This document shows, one piece after another, positions 1 to 7,339 of a DNA stretch of 7,424 nt. Position 1 is the first letter of the stretch; each line of letters begins with the position of its first letter. Below the pieces are notes generated by a model, which saw only the letters and a program-made list of their open reading frames with translations, did not search any database and was not told the DNA's origin. The DNA lies in assembly GCA_037446035.1 (NCBI GenBank), contig JBBIJJ010000179.1, forward strand, positions 1 through 7,424, given 5' to 3'. Source of the stretch: DSNY01 sp037446035. GTDB lineage: Bacteria > Pseudomonadota > Gammaproteobacteria > Burkholderiales > Burkholderiaceae_F. A program made the position numbers and the translations under genes.

Positions 1-152
1 GACACGAGCAGCATCTTGCCGAGCGCACCGAACTGTGCGACGTCGAGCAGCCCCGCATAGACGATCAGCTTGCCAAATGAAATCACCGCCGCCAGTCCGA
101 GCAGCGGCATGTACGCAAAGAACACGACGCCACGGGCGATCGTCGCGCGCAT
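1..152 (-). CDS. Putative polysaccharide flippase (Wzx-like), N-terminal 50 residues only
   Basis: The reading frame starts with ATG at 152-150 and runs off the left edge of the window, so only 50 residues are visible. They begin MRATIARGVVFFAYMPLLG and continue with a hydrophobic stretch (residues about 9-35), then a segment with DVAQFGALGKMLLV. A short basic N-terminus, a first membrane segment and a following 'FGALGK' stretch resemble the start of Wzx/MATE-type polysaccharide exporters, which flip lipid-linked glycan repeats across the inner membrane. That assignment is inference from 50 residues plus context; a polymerase or another integral membrane protein is possible. The start lies only 2 bp after the stop of the upstream glycosyltransferase, with an AGGGTG about 11 nt upstream, so translation is probably coupled. 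A second in-frame ATG at codon 15 would cut into the hydrophobic segment and is less likely. Confidence 0.5.
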   Translation of the reverse strand, partial: MRATIARGVVFFAYMPLLGLAAVISFGKLIVYAGLLDVAQFGALGKMLLV

Positions 153-154
153 GA

Positions 155-1708
155 TTAGCGGTCACCCTGCGGGAACCGCTCGCGCAGCGCGTCGATCCAG
201 CGCAGGGCCGCTCGTCGCCGCACCGCGATCTCGCGCCCGGCCGCCGGCGCCTGCGGCGCCAGCAGCCCGTCCCAGTCCTGCGCCTCGACTTGCGCGACGA
301 CGGCGTCCTCGCCCGCGGTGTCGCTTGCCGTCGCCGGGTCGTCCGGCTCGACTGCACCGGATGCAAGCATGCGCGCCAGCCGCGCGGCATCCGCGCCGTT
401 GAAGTAGCAGTAACGCGTGGTCGTGACGGCCCGAACATAATCGACGTACTGACTGAAGCGATAGATGTGCGTGTAGCCGTAACGCAAAGCGCGGCGGATG
501 CGTTCGCGCGGCACCGCGTCGAAGGCCGCCGTCAACCGCGCGAGGTCGTCAGGCGAAAGCACGGGCGCGCAGATGCCGGCGGTCTGATAAGCCGAGGGCG
601 TCAGCGAAACGACCGGCTTGCCCAACGCACCCGCCTCGAACGCCGCGCTGCCCCCGGTGACGATGACGAGATCGGCCTGTGCGATCAAATCGAACGTGCT
701 CGCCCGATCGCGGCTGCCGATCACATGCACACCGCGCCGGTTTGCCCACTCGGTGTAGTAGCGCTCGGAAAGCTCGCCCGTGCGGCGGCCGATGTGTTCC
801 CCCCAGTTCGGGTGGCAACGCAACACGGCGCGGCGAGGATCGGCGCCCAAAGTCTCGAGCACCGCATCCAGTCCGTCGGTGAGTTGTGCCCAGCCGTAAG
901 TCCAGTGCGGGTGGCCGTCCACCTCGTTGCGGCTGCTCGGCACGATCAGCACGCGTAAACCCTCCCCGCGGCCCGCGGCCGGCCACGGTTGCGGCTGCGC
1001 CTGCCGGTTATACGCGCGCCACTCTTTCACGTTGCGCCGGAGAAAACGCGCGGCCAGATGATGCGCCGCGCGCGCTGCCTGCCGCGCCGACAGCGGCACG
1101 TCGCGAAACCGTGCATTAAGACGATCGAGCTGCCTGAGGTCCAGGCAGTTGTCGTTGATCGCAAACTGCAGACCGTCGCCGAACCAGGTGCGCTCGACCG
1201 TCAGGTACGGGATGCCGGCGTCCGCCGCCGCTTCGATCACCGCGCGGTTGGCCTCGAAGCGCCCGTTGAAGCAGATCAGGCCGTCGAGCCGCTCGCGTTC
1301 GATCCACGCCCGCGCGCCTGCGTACGCGCGCGCCGCCGCAGCCGCCAACGACACCTGCAGATCCCGGAACTCGGCCGCCTGCCACTGCTCGCGCGGCTCG
1401 GTCCGCAGCACGGTGCACGTGCTCGAAAAGGCGAACTCGCGCGCCCGCTCGGCGCTCGGTGCCGCTGCGCCGCGCGGCAGCGCCGACACGCCCGATGCTT
1501 CAAAGGAGCGCACGCCGCCGGCGATGCACTTCGGGCACTCGACGAGTTTGGAGGTGCCTTTCAGCGCTCGCGCGTAGCAGTGCGGCAGTTGCGCGTCGCA
1601 GGTCAGGAAACGCACCTCGTGCCCGGCCTCCCGCGCCAGCCGCGCCAGATAGGCGTTGTGTTCGACGTGCGGGCGGAATGAATAGATCGATGCGAAACCG
1701 AGTCGCAT
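155..1708 (-). CDS. Capsule-biosynthesis-type glycosyltransferase with N-terminal cysteine cluster
   Basis: A 517-residue soluble protein that I read as a GT-B-fold transferase related to capsule polysaccharide synthesis proteins. The N-terminal half opens MRLGFASIYSFRPH, followed by EHNAYLARLAREAGHEV and four cysteines spaced C37-x6-C44-x13-C58-x2-C61, which could bind a metal or stabilise the fold. The C-terminal half has RCHPN at 297-301 and a nucleotide-sugar-site-like stretch at about 337-369 (ADLVIVTGGSAAFEAGALGK), matching the 'RxHP ... S/G-rich ... E.....GKP' pattern of capsule and CMP-sugar transferases. It probably transfers a sugar of this cluster at the cytoplasmic membrane face; CMP-Pse or UDP-xylose are the obvious donors, but the donor is not determinable here. 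The ATG at 1708 is chosen over a GTG at 1714 because only the ATG has a properly spaced GAGG; the GTG would sit directly on it. It begins 7 bp after the preceding gene. The last 60 residues are low-complexity, Ala/Asp-rich, and probably peripheral. Confidence 0.75.
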   Translation of the reverse strand: MRLGFASIYSFRPHVEHNAYLARLAREAGHEVRFLTCDAQLPHCYARALKGTSKLVECPKCIAGGVRSFEASGVSALPRGAAAPSAERAREFAFSSTCTVLRTEPREQWQAAEFRDLQVSLAAAAARAYAGARAWIERERLDGLICFNGRFEANRAVIEAAADAGIPYLTVERTWFGDGLQFAINDNCLDLRQLDRLNARFRDVPLSARQAARAAHHLAARFLRRNVKEWRAYNRQAQPQPWPAAGRGEGLRVLIVPSSRNEVDGHPHWTYGWAQLTDGLDAVLETLGADPRRAVLRCHPNWGEHIGRRTGELSERYYTEWANRRGVHVIGSRDRASTFDLIAQADLVIVTGGSAAFEAGALGKPVVSLTPSAYQTAGICAPVLSPDDLARLTAAFDAVPRERIRRALRYGYTHIYRFSQYVDYVRAVTTTRYCYFNGADAARLARMLASGAVEPDDPATASDTAGEDAVVAQVEAQDWDGLLAPQAPAAGREIAVRRRAALRWIDALRERFPQGDR

Positions 1709-1711
1709 CGC

Positions 1712-1715
1712 CACC

Positions 1716-1717
<2 letters not shown>
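1712..1717 (-). promoter_or_regulatory. Ribosome binding site deciding the glycosyltransferase start
   Basis: GAGGTG on the minus strand, overlapping the TGA stop of the preceding UDP-xylose synthase gene. Its GAGG core lies 5 nt before ATG 1708 and directly abuts GTG 1714. This favours the ATG start and suggests translational coupling, because ribosomes ending the upstream gene sit on the site. Confidence 0.6.
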
Positions 1718-2663
<946 letters not shown>

Positions 2664-2668
2664 CGACT

Positions 2669-2675
2669 CTTCCTC
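2669..2675 (-). promoter_or_regulatory. Strong Shine-Dalgarno site of the UDP-xylose synthase gene
   Basis: GAGGAAG on the minus strand, with the AGGA core 7 nt before ATG 2663, in the 28-bp gap after pseI. It is the best-matching ribosome site in the cluster and fits independent initiation rather than overlap coupling. Confidence 0.6.
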
Positions 2676-2691
2676 AATGAACTGCGCCGGT

Positions 2692-3741
2692 TCAGGCGAT
2701 CAAATCCCACGCCAGCGCGGTACCGGCCGCGAGGTCGCACACCGCACGGCGGCCGAGCACCTGTCCCAGGTGCTTCGGCGGCAGCCCCAACCCGGGCCGT
2801 ATCGCGCGCACGTTGTCCCGCGTGAACGGCTCGCCGGCGCGCACGTCGCGGACGACGTACAGCGAGCGGCGAAACCGCAGCGAATCGAGTTCGCCGGCGC
2901 TCGGCCCGTACCGCACACCGCCGAGCGCCGCGCGCGCGCGCTCGCTTTCTTCGACCAGTTGCTTCAACTCGTGCGGCTCCAGCGAAAAGGCGCTGTCCAC
3001 ACCGCCGTCGGCGCGCCGTAGCGTCACGTGCTTCTCGATCACGGTCGCGCCGAGCGCGACCGCCGCCAGCGCGGCGCCGATCCCCAGCGTGTGGTCAGAG
3101 ACCCCGACCTCGCAACCGAACGCCGCGCGCAGGTGCGGGATCGTGCGCAGGTGACTGTCGGCGGGAGAGGCCGGATAGGCGCTGGTGCATTTGAGCAGCA
3201 CCAGATCGCGGCAGCCGGCGTCGCGCGCGGCGGCCACCGCCTCACCGATCTCGGCGAGCGTCGCCAGTCCGGTCGAGACGATCAGCGGCTTGCCGGTGGC
3301 GGCGACGCGGCGGATCAGCGGCAGATCGACGTTTTCGAACGACGCGATCTTGTAGCAGGGCACATCGAGCGACTCCAGAAAGTCGACCGCGGTGGCGTCG
3401 AACGGAGTCGAGAACGCCACCAGGCCGCGCGTGCGTGCGCGCTCGAAGATCGCCGCGTGCCATTCCCACGGCGTATGCGCCTCGCGGTACAGGTCGTACA
3501 GCGTTCGCCCCGCCCACAGGCTGCGCGCATCGTCGATCACGAACTCGCGCTCGGCGAGGTCGAGCGTCATCGTGTCGGCCGTGTAGGTCTGCAGCTTCAG
3601 CGCCTGCGCGCCCGCATCGGCGATCGCGTCGACGATCGCCAGCGCGCGCTCGAGCGACCCGTTGTGGTTGCCCGACATCTCCGCGATCACGAACGGCGGA
3701 TGGTCGGGGCCGATCGGATGCTTCTCGATTTGGATCGACAT
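2692..3741 (-). CDS. pseI: Pseudaminic acid synthase
   Basis: A 349-residue NeuB-family enzyme that condenses 6-deoxy-AltdiNAc (2,4-diacetamido-2,4,6-trideoxy-L-altrose) with phosphoenolpyruvate to give pseudaminic acid in the cytoplasm. The TIM-barrel domain (about 10-275) carries EMSGNHNGSL (21-30), LKLQTYTADT (48-57), FSTPFD (110-115), YKIASFENVD (130-139), CTSAYP (185-190), GVSDHTLG (213-220) and IEKHVTL (235-241). His217 and His238 fall where NeuB enzymes bind the metal. A SAF (antifreeze-like) domain follows (about 291-349), typical of the dimeric family. The TYTADTMTLD block and LYDLYREAHTPWEWH (81-95) resemble Campylobacter PseI more than NeuB or LegI, so I call Pse rather than sialic or legionaminic acid. 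The gene starts 8 bp after the pseG-pseH fusion, with only a weak purine-rich site (GAAAAG) inside the end of that gene, so coupling is likely. No truncation is seen. Confidence 0.93.
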   Translation of the reverse strand: MSIQIEKHPIGPDHPPFVIAEMSGNHNGSLERALAIVDAIADAGAQALKLQTYTADTMTLDLAEREFVIDDARSLWAGRTLYDLYREAHTPWEWHAAIFERARTRGLVAFSTPFDATAVDFLESLDVPCYKIASFENVDLPLIRRVAATGKPLIVSTGLATLAEIGEAVAAARDAGCRDLVLLKCTSAYPASPADSHLRTIPHLRAAFGCEVGVSDHTLGIGAALAAVALGATVIEKHVTLRRADGGVDSAFSLEPHELKQLVEESERARAALGGVRYGPSAGELDSLRFRRSLYVVRDVRAGEPFTRDNVRAIRPGLGLPPKHLGQVLGRRAVCDLAAGTALAWDLIA

Positions 3742-3749
3742 CGTCTTTT

Positions 3750-5258
3750 CTACCCGTGCAGCCGACGTTGCAGCACGAACTGCCGCGCCGCGTAACCCGC
3801 TTCAGCGAACGCCAGCCGCGACGCGCGATTGTCCGCCAGAACCTCGGCGTCGATCGCGCGCACCGCGGGCCGGTTCGCCGCCAGCCAGCGATGCCCCGCG
3901 TGCAGCAGCAGCGCGCCCAGACCCTGGCCGTGCCGGTCGGGGACCAGATACACGGAAACGCGGGCCGTCGCGCCGCGCACGTCGTAGCGCAATACCCCCA
4001 CCGGCCCGCGTTCGTCCTCGCCGATCAGCAGCGCGCCGTGCTCGTCCTTTAGCCTTTCGGCAAACCAGACTGCATGGCGCTCGGGGTCGATCGGTGCGGG
4101 GTCGAGCGAGTGGCGCCGCGTCGCCTCGTCGTTGCGCCACGCCAGCAGAAGGTCGCGATCCGCCGGCCCCGCAGGCCGCAGCCGCAGGTCGAACGCCAGC
4201 ATCCGCGAAGCGACGCGGCGCGCGCCGTGGCCGTCGCAGGTGTCGGCCGCGTTCTGCGCCAGCGTTCGCACCAGCTCAGGCATGGCCGCCAGCCCGCCGA
4301 GCGCACGTGCGACACAGCCCTCGTCGACTGCCTCCGCCCGCCCGAGGTAGACGGCGGCGCCACGCTGCGCCAGCGCCCGCGCGATCGGCACCTGGTTGTC
4401 GGCCACCGCGATCAGCAGCGCCGGCAGCCCCAGCGCGCAGCGCTCCAGCGCGCTGACGCCGGCCGCGCCGAGCGCCAGATCGGCGCGCTCGATCAACGCG
4501 TCCATCCGCTCCGCGTCGACGTGAACCTGCACGTTGCCGCGCGCGGCCGCGCGGGCGCGGATCGCCGCCAGCCGCGGATTCGCGGCGCCGACGACGACAT
4601 CGACCGCAAGCGCCGCCAAGTCGGGTTCCGACAGCGCAGCGAGCGCCTTTTCCGTCTCGCACGTCGGATCGGCGCCGCCAAAGGCGACCAACAGCCGCGC
4701 CACCACCGCTCGCGGCCGCGCATCCCCGCTGCGCGCGAACTGCCGCCGCAGCAACGCAAAGCGCGGCCCGACCAGCCGCAGCGCGCGCGGCGGCAGCAGC
4801 CCGTCGTACTGCGGCCACTGCGCCGACACGTTGTGATCGATCAGAAGGTCGCAGTCGTGCGCGCGCCGCGCGTGGTCGTCGATCACGGCGCGGCGGCGCG
4901 CCCAGCCCGCCGCCGCGCGCTCCCAAACGAGGCCGAGGTGGTAGTGGTCGACGACGATCCAATCGAGCGGGCCGATCCCCTGCAGCGCCCGTTGCATGGC
5001 CAGCGCATCGGCGCGCTGCCGGCCATCGTCGAGTTCGCTCTCGGGCGCGCCGTCCGCGATCGCGCCGGCATCGGCCAGCGGCAGCACCGTGTGGCCACGT
5101 GCGCGCAGCGCCGCCGCCGTCGGCTCCGGCAGCGCGGTGGTGACGAACACGGTCCGCGCGCCGCGCGCGCGCAGCGCGTCGGCGAGCGCCAGACAACGCA
5201 TCGCATGACCGAGCCCGATGCGTTCGCCGGCGTCGACGCGAAAGACGACCGTCGTCAT
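3750..5258 (-). CDS. pseG: Bifunctional UDP-sugar hydrolase / N-acetyltransferase (PseG-PseH fusion)
   Basis: A 502-residue two-domain protein. Residues 1-350 are a PseG-type, MurG-like GT-B hydrolase that removes UDP from UDP-6-deoxy-AltdiNAc: the N-terminal VDAGERIGLGHAMRC (8-22) contains His18, equivalent in position to the catalytic His of Campylobacter PseG, and the second half has LLVAFGGADP (189-198) and ADLALGAAGVSALERCALGL (259-278). Residues about 357-500 are a GNAT domain (LRPAGPADRDLLLAWRNDE..., acetyl-CoA loop HGQGLG at 443-448, then ADNRASRLAFAEAGY), the role played by PseH, which N-acetylates the 4-amino sugar just before PseG acts. The acetyl-CoA loop starts with His where Gln/Arg is usual. 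Start ATG 5258 overlaps the preceding TGA (ATGA), with AGGG 4 nt upstream; a longer in-frame extension to 5333 lies inside the aminotransferase gene and is low-complexity, so it is rejected. The GNAT acceptor is inferred from the fusion and pathway, not read from sequence. Confidence 0.9.
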   Translation of the reverse strand: MTTVVFRVDAGERIGLGHAMRCLALADALRARGARTVFVTTALPEPTAAALRARGHTVLPLADAGAIADGAPESELDDGRQRADALAMQRALQGIGPLDWIVVDHYHLGLVWERAAAGWARRRAVIDDHARRAHDCDLLIDHNVSAQWPQYDGLLPPRALRLVGPRFALLRRQFARSGDARPRAVVARLLVAFGGADPTCETEKALAALSEPDLAALAVDVVVGAANPRLAAIRARAAARGNVQVHVDAERMDALIERADLALGAAGVSALERCALGLPALLIAVADNQVPIARALAQRGAAVYLGRAEAVDEGCVARALGGLAAMPELVRTLAQNAADTCDGHGARRVASRMLAFDLRLRPAGPADRDLLLAWRNDEATRRHSLDPAPIDPERHAVWFAERLKDEHGALLIGEDERGPVGVLRYDVRGATARVSVYLVPDRHGQGLGALLLHAGHRWLAANRPAVRAIDAEVLADNRASRLAFAEAGYAARQFVLQRRLHG

Positions 5259-6550
5259 CGCACCCTGAACAGCGGCTCCAGCGGGGCGCAGCGCAGAAGC
5301 TCGTGCAGCCGCCCGTTTTTCACAGCGTCGCACAACAGCGGTACCACTTCACCGTAGACCGCCAGCAAGCGGTCGATCTCCGCGTCTTGGTGCGCGTAGC
5401 ACAGGTTGTGCGTGCCGACGGTCAGGACGCCGCGCGCGAACATCTCTTGCAGCAACAGCGTCTTGATCTGCCAGCTCGTGTACGGTGCGGCGTCCTTGAT
5501 CGTTAAGAACGACCACGTCGGATCGCCCGCCACGGCAAGAAAATCGCCGCCCCCGTGCCGATCGATCAGGGCTTGCAGCTGCCGCATCACGCGCGTGCCG
5601 CGGCGCTTCAGCGTCTCGATCACGGGCTCGCGCCGCAGTTTGGCGAGCGTCGCCTGCGCCGCCGCCAGCGACAGCAGCTCGCCTCCGAACGTGAACGAGA
5701 AAAAGATCTCCTCCATCGCCTTCATCAGTTCGGCGCGGCCGGCCACCGCGGAGACCGGGTAGCCGTTAGCCAGCCCCTTGCCGAACGTCGCCAGGTCCGG
5801 CGCCACGCCGAAGCGCTGCTGCGCGCCGCCGATTTCGTAGCGAAAGCCCGTGATCGTCTCGTCGAACACCAGCAGCGCGCCGTGGCGATGCGTCAACTCC
5901 TTGACCCCCTGCAGGAACCCGGGCACCGGCTCGCTCACGTTCATCGGCTCAAGGATCACCGCGGCGAACTCGTTCGGGTGCCGATCGAACAGCGCCTGCA
6001 GCGAGGCGAGATCGTTGTAGACGAACGTGTGCGTCAGATCGCGCACCGCTTGCGGCACGCCCTTGTTGCGCGCGGTCGATCCGATGTACCAGTCCTGCCA
6101 GCCGTGGTAGCCGCACACGGCGACGCGATCGCGCCCGGTCACCGCGCGCGCCAGCCGGATCGCGCCGGCGGTCGCGTCGGAACCGTTCTTGCCGAAGCGC
6201 ACCATCTCCGCGCACGGCACCGCGTCGACGATCGCCTCGGCGACCTCCATCTCGAGCCGGTGCGGCAGCGAGAAGATCACGCCGACGTCGAGCTGGCGAC
6301 GCACCGCTTCGGTGACATCCGGATCCTGGTAGCCGAGCGTCACGGCCGCCAGGCTCATGATGAAGTCGACGTATTCGTTGCCGTCCGCGTCCCACACGCG
6401 GCTGCCCGTCGCGCGCTCGATGAAGTAAGGCGACACGCCGAACGGGTACTGCGTCTTGCTCTTGCTGAAGGTCTGCGATCCGAGTGGGATCGTCTTCAGC
6501 GCCCGCGCGAGCCACTGCTCGGAAGTCTTGTAGCGATGCTCGATCTTCAT
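5255..6550 (-). CDS. Class III PLP-dependent aminotransferase, glutamate-1-semialdehyde-aminomutase-like, in a nonulosonic acid cluster
   Basis: A 431-residue fold-type I, class III (ornithine/GSA-type) aminotransferase. Visible landmarks are VWDADGNEYVDF (52-63), FGKNGSDATAGAIRLARA (119-136), the PLP-stacking GYHGW (147-151), AVILEPMNV (197-205), LVFDETITGFR (227-237) with Asp230 for the pyridine nitrogen, and FGKGLANGYPVSAVAGR (256-272) with Lys258 as the Schiff-base lysine. The active site appears complete, so it should be catalytic. It is unlikely to be the tetrapyrrole enzyme HemL: it sits in a sugar operon and motifs around the lysine differ from the usual HemL GGGLPVGA form. PseC, the aminotransferase of the Pse pathway, belongs to a different family (DegT/DnrJ/EryC1), so this is not PseC. 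I infer that it aminates a keto- or aldehyde-sugar, or a nonulosonate or its precursor; substrate unknown. ATGA overlaps join it to both neighbours, and an AGGG lies 6 nt before the ATG. ATG 6550 is chosen because the in-frame extension to 6754 is low-complexity and antisense to nothing conserved. Confidence 0.88.
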   Translation of the reverse strand: MKIEHRYKTSEQWLARALKTIPLGSQTFSKSKTQYPFGVSPYFIERATGSRVWDADGNEYVDFIMSLAAVTLGYQDPDVTEAVRRQLDVGVIFSLPHRLEMEVAEAIVDAVPCAEMVRFGKNGSDATAGAIRLARAVTGRDRVAVCGYHGWQDWYIGSTARNKGVPQAVRDLTHTFVYNDLASLQALFDRHPNEFAAVILEPMNVSEPVPGFLQGVKELTHRHGALLVFDETITGFRYEIGGAQQRFGVAPDLATFGKGLANGYPVSAVAGRAELMKAMEEIFFSFTFGGELLSLAAAQATLAKLRREPVIETLKRRGTRVMRQLQALIDRHGGGDFLAVAGDPTWSFLTIKDAAPYTSWQIKTLLLQEMFARGVLTVGTHNLCYAHQDAEIDRLLAVYGEVVPLLCDAVKNGRLHELLRCAPLEPLFRVR

Positions 6551-7317
6551 GGTCTGCCCTGCCGCTGCAGCTCGCGCGCGATCGAGCGGGCGAGGCCCTC
6601 GTTGCGTGCGTGCTGCGTGTTGTGCGTCAGCCAGCGCGGATTGTGCTGCAGGAACGCCAGGATGTCGGCCGTGCCGAAGGCCGGATTCGACGGGTAAAGG
6701 GCGGCGTAAATCGCCTCGACCAGCTCGAAGTCCGCGGGCTCGTCGACCGTCCAACGCAGCGCGGAAAGGTCGTTGTCCGCGCGCACGTTCTCGAGCCGGA
6801 AACGCCCGGGCTGCCGGACGATTAACTGCGTCACGTGCTCGCGTTGGTACTGCGCGGATGCCTCGCGGGCGGCGGTTTCGAGCGCGGCCATCGTCATCAC
6901 CTCGACGTCGAGCCCATCGGGCCAGGTCGGCTCGATCGTATTGCTCGTGTAGTCGGCGCCGCTTTCGAGGTGGCGCGCGACGACCCGCTCGATCACCGCT
7001 GGATCCGCCAGCGGACAGTCGCCGGTCAGCCGCGTCACGTGTCGCGGCGCGTACGGGCGCGCCGCGCAGACGAAGCGATCGAGCACGTCGTCCAGCGACC
7101 CGCGATACACCGGCACGCCCGCCTCCTCGGCCCAGCGGGCCAGCGCATCGTCGCTCGGGTCGGTCGAGGTCGCGAGCACGAGCGCGTCCAGCGTCCGCGC
7201 ACGGTGCAGCCGTTCGATCTGGCGCGCGATCATCGGCTGGCCGAGCAGCGGCCGCAGCACCTTGCCGGGCAGCCGGCTCGACGACACACGTGCCTGCAAC
7301 ACCCCGAGCACTTGCAT
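6547..7317 (-). CDS. SpsF-type cytidylyltransferase (probable CMP-nonulosonate synthetase)
   Basis: A 256-residue nucleotidyltransferase of the SpsF / acylneuraminate cytidylyltransferase superfamily. Residues 7-20 (LQARVSSSRLPGKV) form the CTP-binding P-loop-like motif, LTGDCPLADP (97-106) carries the metal-binding Asp100, and YTSN (123-126), WPDGLDVEV (132-140), REHVT (159-163) and LRWTVDEPADFELV (187-200, with Asp192) complete the family pattern. In spore-coat sps clusters and Pse clusters this family is placed next to NeuB- and PseG-type genes and is taken to activate the nonulosonic acid with CMP, so it probably fills the PseF role here; the sugar specificity is inferred. It lacks the extra C-terminal domains of some NeuA enzymes. 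ATG 7317 is chosen over ATG 7338 because the protein then begins MQVLGVLQARVSSSR, as family members do, and TAAGG sits 8 nt upstream; at 7338 the AGG directly touches the ATG. The gene ends in an ATGA overlap with the aminotransferase. Confidence 0.87.
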   Translation of the reverse strand: MQVLGVLQARVSSSRLPGKVLRPLLGQPMIARQIERLHRARTLDALVLATSTDPSDDALARWAEEAGVPVYRGSLDDVLDRFVCAARPYAPRHVTRLTGDCPLADPAVIERVVARHLESGADYTSNTIEPTWPDGLDVEVMTMAALETAAREASAQYQREHVTQLIVRQPGRFRLENVRADNDLSALRWTVDEPADFELVEAIYAALYPSNPAFGTADILAFLQHNPRWLTHNTQHARNEGLARSIARELQRQGRP

Positions 7318-7325
7318 CGCTGTGG

Positions 7326-7330
7326 CCTTA
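7326..7330 (-). promoter_or_regulatory. Ribosome binding site deciding the cytidylyltransferase start
   Basis: TAAGG on the minus strand, 8 nt before ATG 7317. The alternative ATG at 7338 would add MIGKATA and has AGG immediately adjacent, too close to act as a ribosome site. The choice is supported independently by the usual N-terminus of SpsF-type proteins. Confidence 0.5.
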
Positions 7331-7339
7331 CCTATCATC

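Noticed and set aside
2692..3741. Sialic acid (NeuB) or legionaminic acid (LegI) synthase
   Set aside because: The TYTADTMTLD and LYDLYREAHTPWEWH blocks match the PseI pattern, and PseG-PseH is adjacent.
4074..5357. Long plus-strand open frame of 427 codons antisense to pseG-pseH
   Set aside because: Arg/Gln/His-rich low-complexity translation without any family motif, exactly antisense to a well-supported gene; an expected by-product of high G+C codon usage.
5255..6550. Annotation of the aminotransferase as HemL (glutamate-1-semialdehyde 2,1-aminomutase)
   Set aside because: Family resemblance is real, but the lysine-site motif reads FGKGLANGYPVSA rather than the HemL form, and it is translationally coupled inside a sugar operon.
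5555..6697. Plus-strand open frame of 380 codons antisense to the aminotransferase
   Set aside because: Arg/His-rich composition, no recognisable motif, and mirrors the class III aminotransferase whose active-site motifs are complete.
7317..7338. Upstream start ATG 7338 for the cytidylyltransferase, with an ATGA overlap to the competing short frame
   Set aside because: AGG directly abuts this ATG and the added MIGKATA is absent from the usual family N-terminus; kept only as a possibility because of the ATGA pattern elsewhere in the operon.
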